Shown here: one piece after another, positions 61,096 through 64,000 of the stretch
Layout of the letters: the number at the start of each line of letters is the position of its first letter
How positions within the stretch are numbered: position 1 is the stretch's first letter
DNA from: Desulfobulbaceae bacterium DB1
Lineage (GTDB): Bacteria > Desulfobacterota > Desulfobulbia > Desulfobulbales > SURF-16
Length of the DNA stretch: 64,000 bases
Assembly (NCBI GenBank): GCA_001914235.1
Contig: MQUF01000011.1
Span: 80,801-144,800 of the forward strand
Direction: 5' to 3'
The notes under the pieces: model-generated
What the model saw: the letters and a program-made list of their open reading frames with translations, nothing else
Told to the model about the DNA's origin: nothing
Database searches by the model: none
Position numbers and translations under genes: made by a program

Positions 61096-64000
61096 ATGCT
61101 CGCGAACATGAATCTCAGCAGAAAAGTGGGGGCGGGTTTCACCGTGGTGACGGCGATCATGCTGCTGCTGGTCTGGATCGGCGTCCAGGGCATGAAAACC
61201 ATCGAAGACGGCATGGAGGAGATTGTCGCGGTCAACATAACCAGGATGGATCTGGTCAATGACATCAATACCGATATCTCCGCAATCGCCCTCAATGTTC
61301 GCAACATAATTCTTGCGCAGGATGCTGAAAAACAACGGGAATACAACCGGCAGATCGCCGGTTTCCGCGAAAAATTCGACAGCAGCCTGAAAAAGGTTGA
61401 GGAGATGACGGATGCGGCGACTGACGCCAAGGGGTTGGCCATCATCGCCAAGCTGAAGGATGCCGCCAATGCCTTGGCAAACGTGGATGCCGGGATCATC
61501 GCGTTTGCCATGGATGATAATGATGAAGAGGCCGAAGCCTTGCGCATCAGGGAAGGGGTGCCGGCGGAACACGCCCTGCATGGGCAGTTCGAGGAGCTGA
61601 TTGCCCATAACATGGAGCAAAACAGGCTTCGTCATGATGAGGCCGTGGCGACCTACAACACTTCCCGCAACGTTATGTTCGGTTTGGGCGGGGCGGCGGT
61701 GCTGCTTGCCGTCTGCGTTGCTTTTTTTCTGACCCGTTCGATTCTCCGCCAGCTTGGCGCGGACCCGAAAGAGCTTGGCGAGGTGGCAACCATGGTTTCC
61801 GTCGGGGATTTTTCCCGGCAGATCCGCCTCAAGGCCGATGATACGGGCAGCGTCATGGCCGCCATGAAAAAGATGGTGGAAACCGTTCGCGCCCTGACCG
61901 CCGACGCCGAGATGCTGGGCAAGGCCACCATGGAAGGGCGGATCACGGTGCGGGCCGACGAGGCAAAACATCAGGGCGATTTCCGGAAATTGATCCAGGG
62001 GGTCAACACCATCGCCGATCGGCTGGTCGGCCTGCTCGACGCCATGCCGGCGCCGGCCATGATCATTGACCGGGATTTCAGCGTGCTCTACATGAACAGG
62101 GCCGGGGCCGAAGCAGGCGGCAGGAGCCAGCAGCAGCTCATCGGCTCCAAGTGTTTTGATCATTTCAGAACCAGCGACTGCAAGACCGACAAATGCGCCT
62201 GCGGACGGGCCATGGCAGCGGGCCTATTTGCCACCGGTGAAACCGACGCCCATCCCGGATCGCTCAATCTTGACATCAGCTATTTCGGTATCCCGCTCAA
62301 GGACGATAAGGGCACCACCATCGCCGCCTTTGAGGTGGTCACCGACATGACGGCGGTGAAAAAGGCGGCCCGGCTGGCGGAGAAACAGGCCGCGTACCAG
62401 AACAATGAGGTGAGCAAACTGATCGCCAATCTGGAAATGCTGGCCAAGGGTGATTTGAATTTCAGCACCAGCGTGGCAGCGGCGGATGATGACACCCATG
62501 CCATTGCCGAAAACTTCAACAAGATCGCCGCGGCCACCAACAAAACAGTCGACTCCATCCGCGCCCTGACCGCTGATGCCGAGATGCTGGGCAAGGCGGC
62601 CATGGAAGGACGGATCAACACCAGGGCCGACGCGGCGCGGCATCAAGGTGATTATCAAAAATTGATTCAGGGTGTCAACATGGTCTTTGACCGGTTGGTG
62701 GGCCTGCTGGACGTCATGCCGGCGCCGGCCATGATCATTGACCGGGATTTCAACGTGCTCTACATGAACAAAGCCGGCGCCGAGGCCGGGGGCAGGAGCC
62801 AGCAGCAGGTCATCGGCAGTAAATGCTTTGATCACTTCCGAACCAGCGACTGCAAGACCGACCGCTGCGCCTGCGGCCGGGCCATGACGGCAAACCAGCT
62901 TTCCACCAGCGAAACCGATGCCCATCCGGGCGGGCTTAATCTCGACATCAGCTATTTCGGCATCCCGATCAAGGATGACAACGGCAGCATCATCGCCGCC
63001 TTTGAGGTGGTGACGGACATGACGGCGGTGAAAAAGGCGGCCCGGGTGGCGGAAAAACAGGCGTCCTACCAGAACAGCGAGGTGAGCAAGCTGCTTGCCA
63101 ATCTGGAAATGCTCACCATCGGCGATCTGGCGGTCAACACCACGGTTGCGGCGGCGGATGAAGACACCCGGGCCATTGCCGATAATTTCCAAAAAATTGC
63201 CGGGGCCATCACCAGTAACGTGGTGGCGCTGAAAGAGATCACGGATAACGCCAAGCTGGTCGCCCGGGGCAACCTGATGGTGGAGGTGAAAAAGCGCAGC
63301 GACAAGGACGAACTGATGGAGTCCCTGTCAGCCATGGTGGCCAAACTGAAAGAGGTGGTGCTGGAAGTGCAGGGCGCGGCGGATAATGTCGCCGCGGGCT
63401 CCCAGGAACTGTCCGCCACGGCCCAGCACATGTCCCAGGGCGCCACCGAGCAGGCGGCCAGCGCGGAAGAGATTTCTTCCAGCATGGAGCAGATGGCCGC
63501 CAACATCCGCCAGAACACCGACAATGCCATGCAGACGGAAAAGATCGCGGTGAAAAGCGCCACGGACGCCCGGGAAGGGGGCAAGGCGGTCAGCGAAACC
63601 GTGGCCGCCATGAAGCAGATCGCCGCCAAGATCTCCATCATCGAGGAGATCGCCCGGCAGACCAACCTGCTGGCCTTGAACGCCGCCATCGAGGCGGCCC
63701 GGGCCGGGGAACACGGCAAGGGCTTTGCCGTTGTCGCCTCCGAGGTGCGCAAGCTCGCTGAACGGAGCCAGGCGGCGGCGGGCGAGATCAGTAAACTCTC
63801 CACCAGCAGTGTGGCCATTGCCGAGCAGGCGGGCGACATGCTGAACAAGATGCTGCCGGACATCCAGAAGACCGCAGAGCTGGTGCAGGAGATCAGCGCC
63901 TCCAGCAAGGAACAGGACTCCGGGGCGGAGCAGATCAACAAGGCCATCCAGCAGCTCGACCAGGTCATCCAGCAGAACGCCTCGGCCGCCGAAGAGATGG
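61096..64000 (+). CDS. Methyl-accepting chemotaxis protein with duplicated PAS modules (3' end beyond window)
   Basis: 968 residues visible, AGGAGG before the ATG. TM1 (about 11-28), periplasmic four-helix-type domain, TM2 (about 193-214), HAMP ([17 protein letters not shown] onward), then two nearly repeated HAMP-like/PAS modules of 224 residues: [17 protein letters not shown] and [20 protein letters not shown] (about 268-460), repeated as [17 protein letters not shown] and [20 protein letters not shown] (about 492-685). Each PAS carries [25 protein letters not shown] Cys (shown in part in the second as [13 protein letters not shown]). The signalling hairpin ([35 protein letters not shown], about 850-890) is complete. 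It would signal to CheA at 56795. Confidence 0.85.
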   Translation, partial: MLANMNLSRKVGAGFTVVTAIMLLLVWIGVQGMKTIEDGMEEIVAVNITRMDLVNDINTDISAIALNVRNIILAQDAEKQREYNRQIAGFREKFDSSLKKVEEMTDAATDAKGLAIIAKLKDAANALANVDAGIIAFAMDDNDEEAEALRIREGVPAEHALHGQFEELIAHNMEQNRLRHDEAVATYNTSRNVMFGLGGAAVLLAVCVAFFLTRSILRQLGADPKELGEVATMVSVGDFSRQIRLKADDTGSVMAAMKKMVETVRALTADAEMLGKATMEGRITVRADEAKHQGDFRKLIQGVNTIADRLVGLLDAMPAPAMIIDRDFSVLYMNRAGAEAGGRSQQQLIGSKCFDHFRTSDCKTDKCACGRAMAAGLFATGETDAHPGSLNLDISYFGIPLKDDKGTTIAAFEVVTDMTAVKKAARLAEKQAAYQNNEVSKLIANLEMLAKGDLNFSTSVAAADDDTHAIAENFNKIAAATNKTVDSIRALTADAEMLGKAAMEGRINTRADAARHQGDYQKLIQGVNMVFDRLVGLLDVMPAPAMIIDRDFNVLYMNKAGAEAGGRSQQQVIGSKCFDHFRTSDCKTDRCACGRAMTANQLSTSETDAHPGGLNLDISYFGIPIKDDNGSIIAAFEVVTDMTAVKKAARVAEKQASYQNSEVSKLLANLEMLTIGDLAVNTTVAAADEDTRAIADNFQKIAGAITSNVVALKEITDNAKLVARGNLMVEVKKRSDKDELMESLSAMVAKLKEVVLEVQGAADNVAAGSQELSATAQHMSQGATEQAASAEEISSSMEQMAANIRQNTDNAMQTEKIAVKSATDAREGGKAVSETVAAMKQIAAKISIIEEIARQTNLLALNAAIEAARAGEHGKGFAVVASEVRKLAERSQAAAGEISKLSTSSVAIAEQAGDMLNKMLPDIQKTAELVQEISASSKEQDSGAEQINKAIQQLDQVIQQNASAAEEM

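Overview
This window looks like a chromosomal segment from an anaerobic Desulfobacterota (former Deltaproteobacteria) organism, probably a sulfate- or sulfur-compound-metabolising one. This is inferred from gene content, not from a marker gene: an Hdr/Flx electron-transfer operon, multihaem c-type cytochromes, sigma-54 activators with cysteine-rich PAS domains, a two-CW domain and a likely selenoprotein. No rRNA, tRNA or CRISPR array was recognised.

Bases 1-16300 form a signalling and respiration block. It holds a tetrahaem c554-like cytochrome next to a large hybrid histidine kinase with its own CXXCH motif, then a receiver and a receiver-kinase. Next come a degenerate sigma-54 activator, a set of small membrane and PilZ proteins, a heptahaem cytochrome with a cytochrome b, a second PilZ protein, and an intact sigma-54 activator fused to a receiver, followed by a second receiver-kinase. 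Three well-formed sigma-54 promoters (6791, 8614, 10434), each preceded by TTGCA-type inverted repeats, suggest one regulon tied to these activators.

Bases 16500-30100 are core metabolism. On the minus strand is a split archaeal-type glutamate synthase in three genes, the last fused to a GltD-like and ferredoxin module. Divergent from it is hdr-flx: HdrC/HdrB, a double HdrA, FlxD, FlxC, FlxB and FlxA. The hdrC and hdrB reading frames are in phase and separated by one TGA. That TGA sits where relatives have Cys in an E-C-G-H motif, and a 7-bp stem-loop of bacterial SECIS type follows it. I read this as one 406-residue selenocysteine-containing HdrD-like protein (22179-23399), the main discovery candidate here.

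Bases 30100-46500 are accessory: a DUF559 protein, ComEA-like and GspE-N-like proteins, a PEP-CTERM-like protein, secreted PKD/cadherin-type proteins, many copies of a GC-rich interspersed repeat, and two MNT/HEPN toxin-antitoxin loci (one decayed). An addiction module has its toxin split by an IS3 element. Bases 46500-61050 are dominated by insertion sequences. Two apparently identical 1501-bp IS1182-type copies flank about 5.9 kb of AT-richer polysaccharide genes (O-antigen ligase, CapK-like ligase, flippase). Beyond them a cheA gene and an MCP gene are separated by an IS200/IS605 element that carries an IS256 element. The MCP runs off the right edge.
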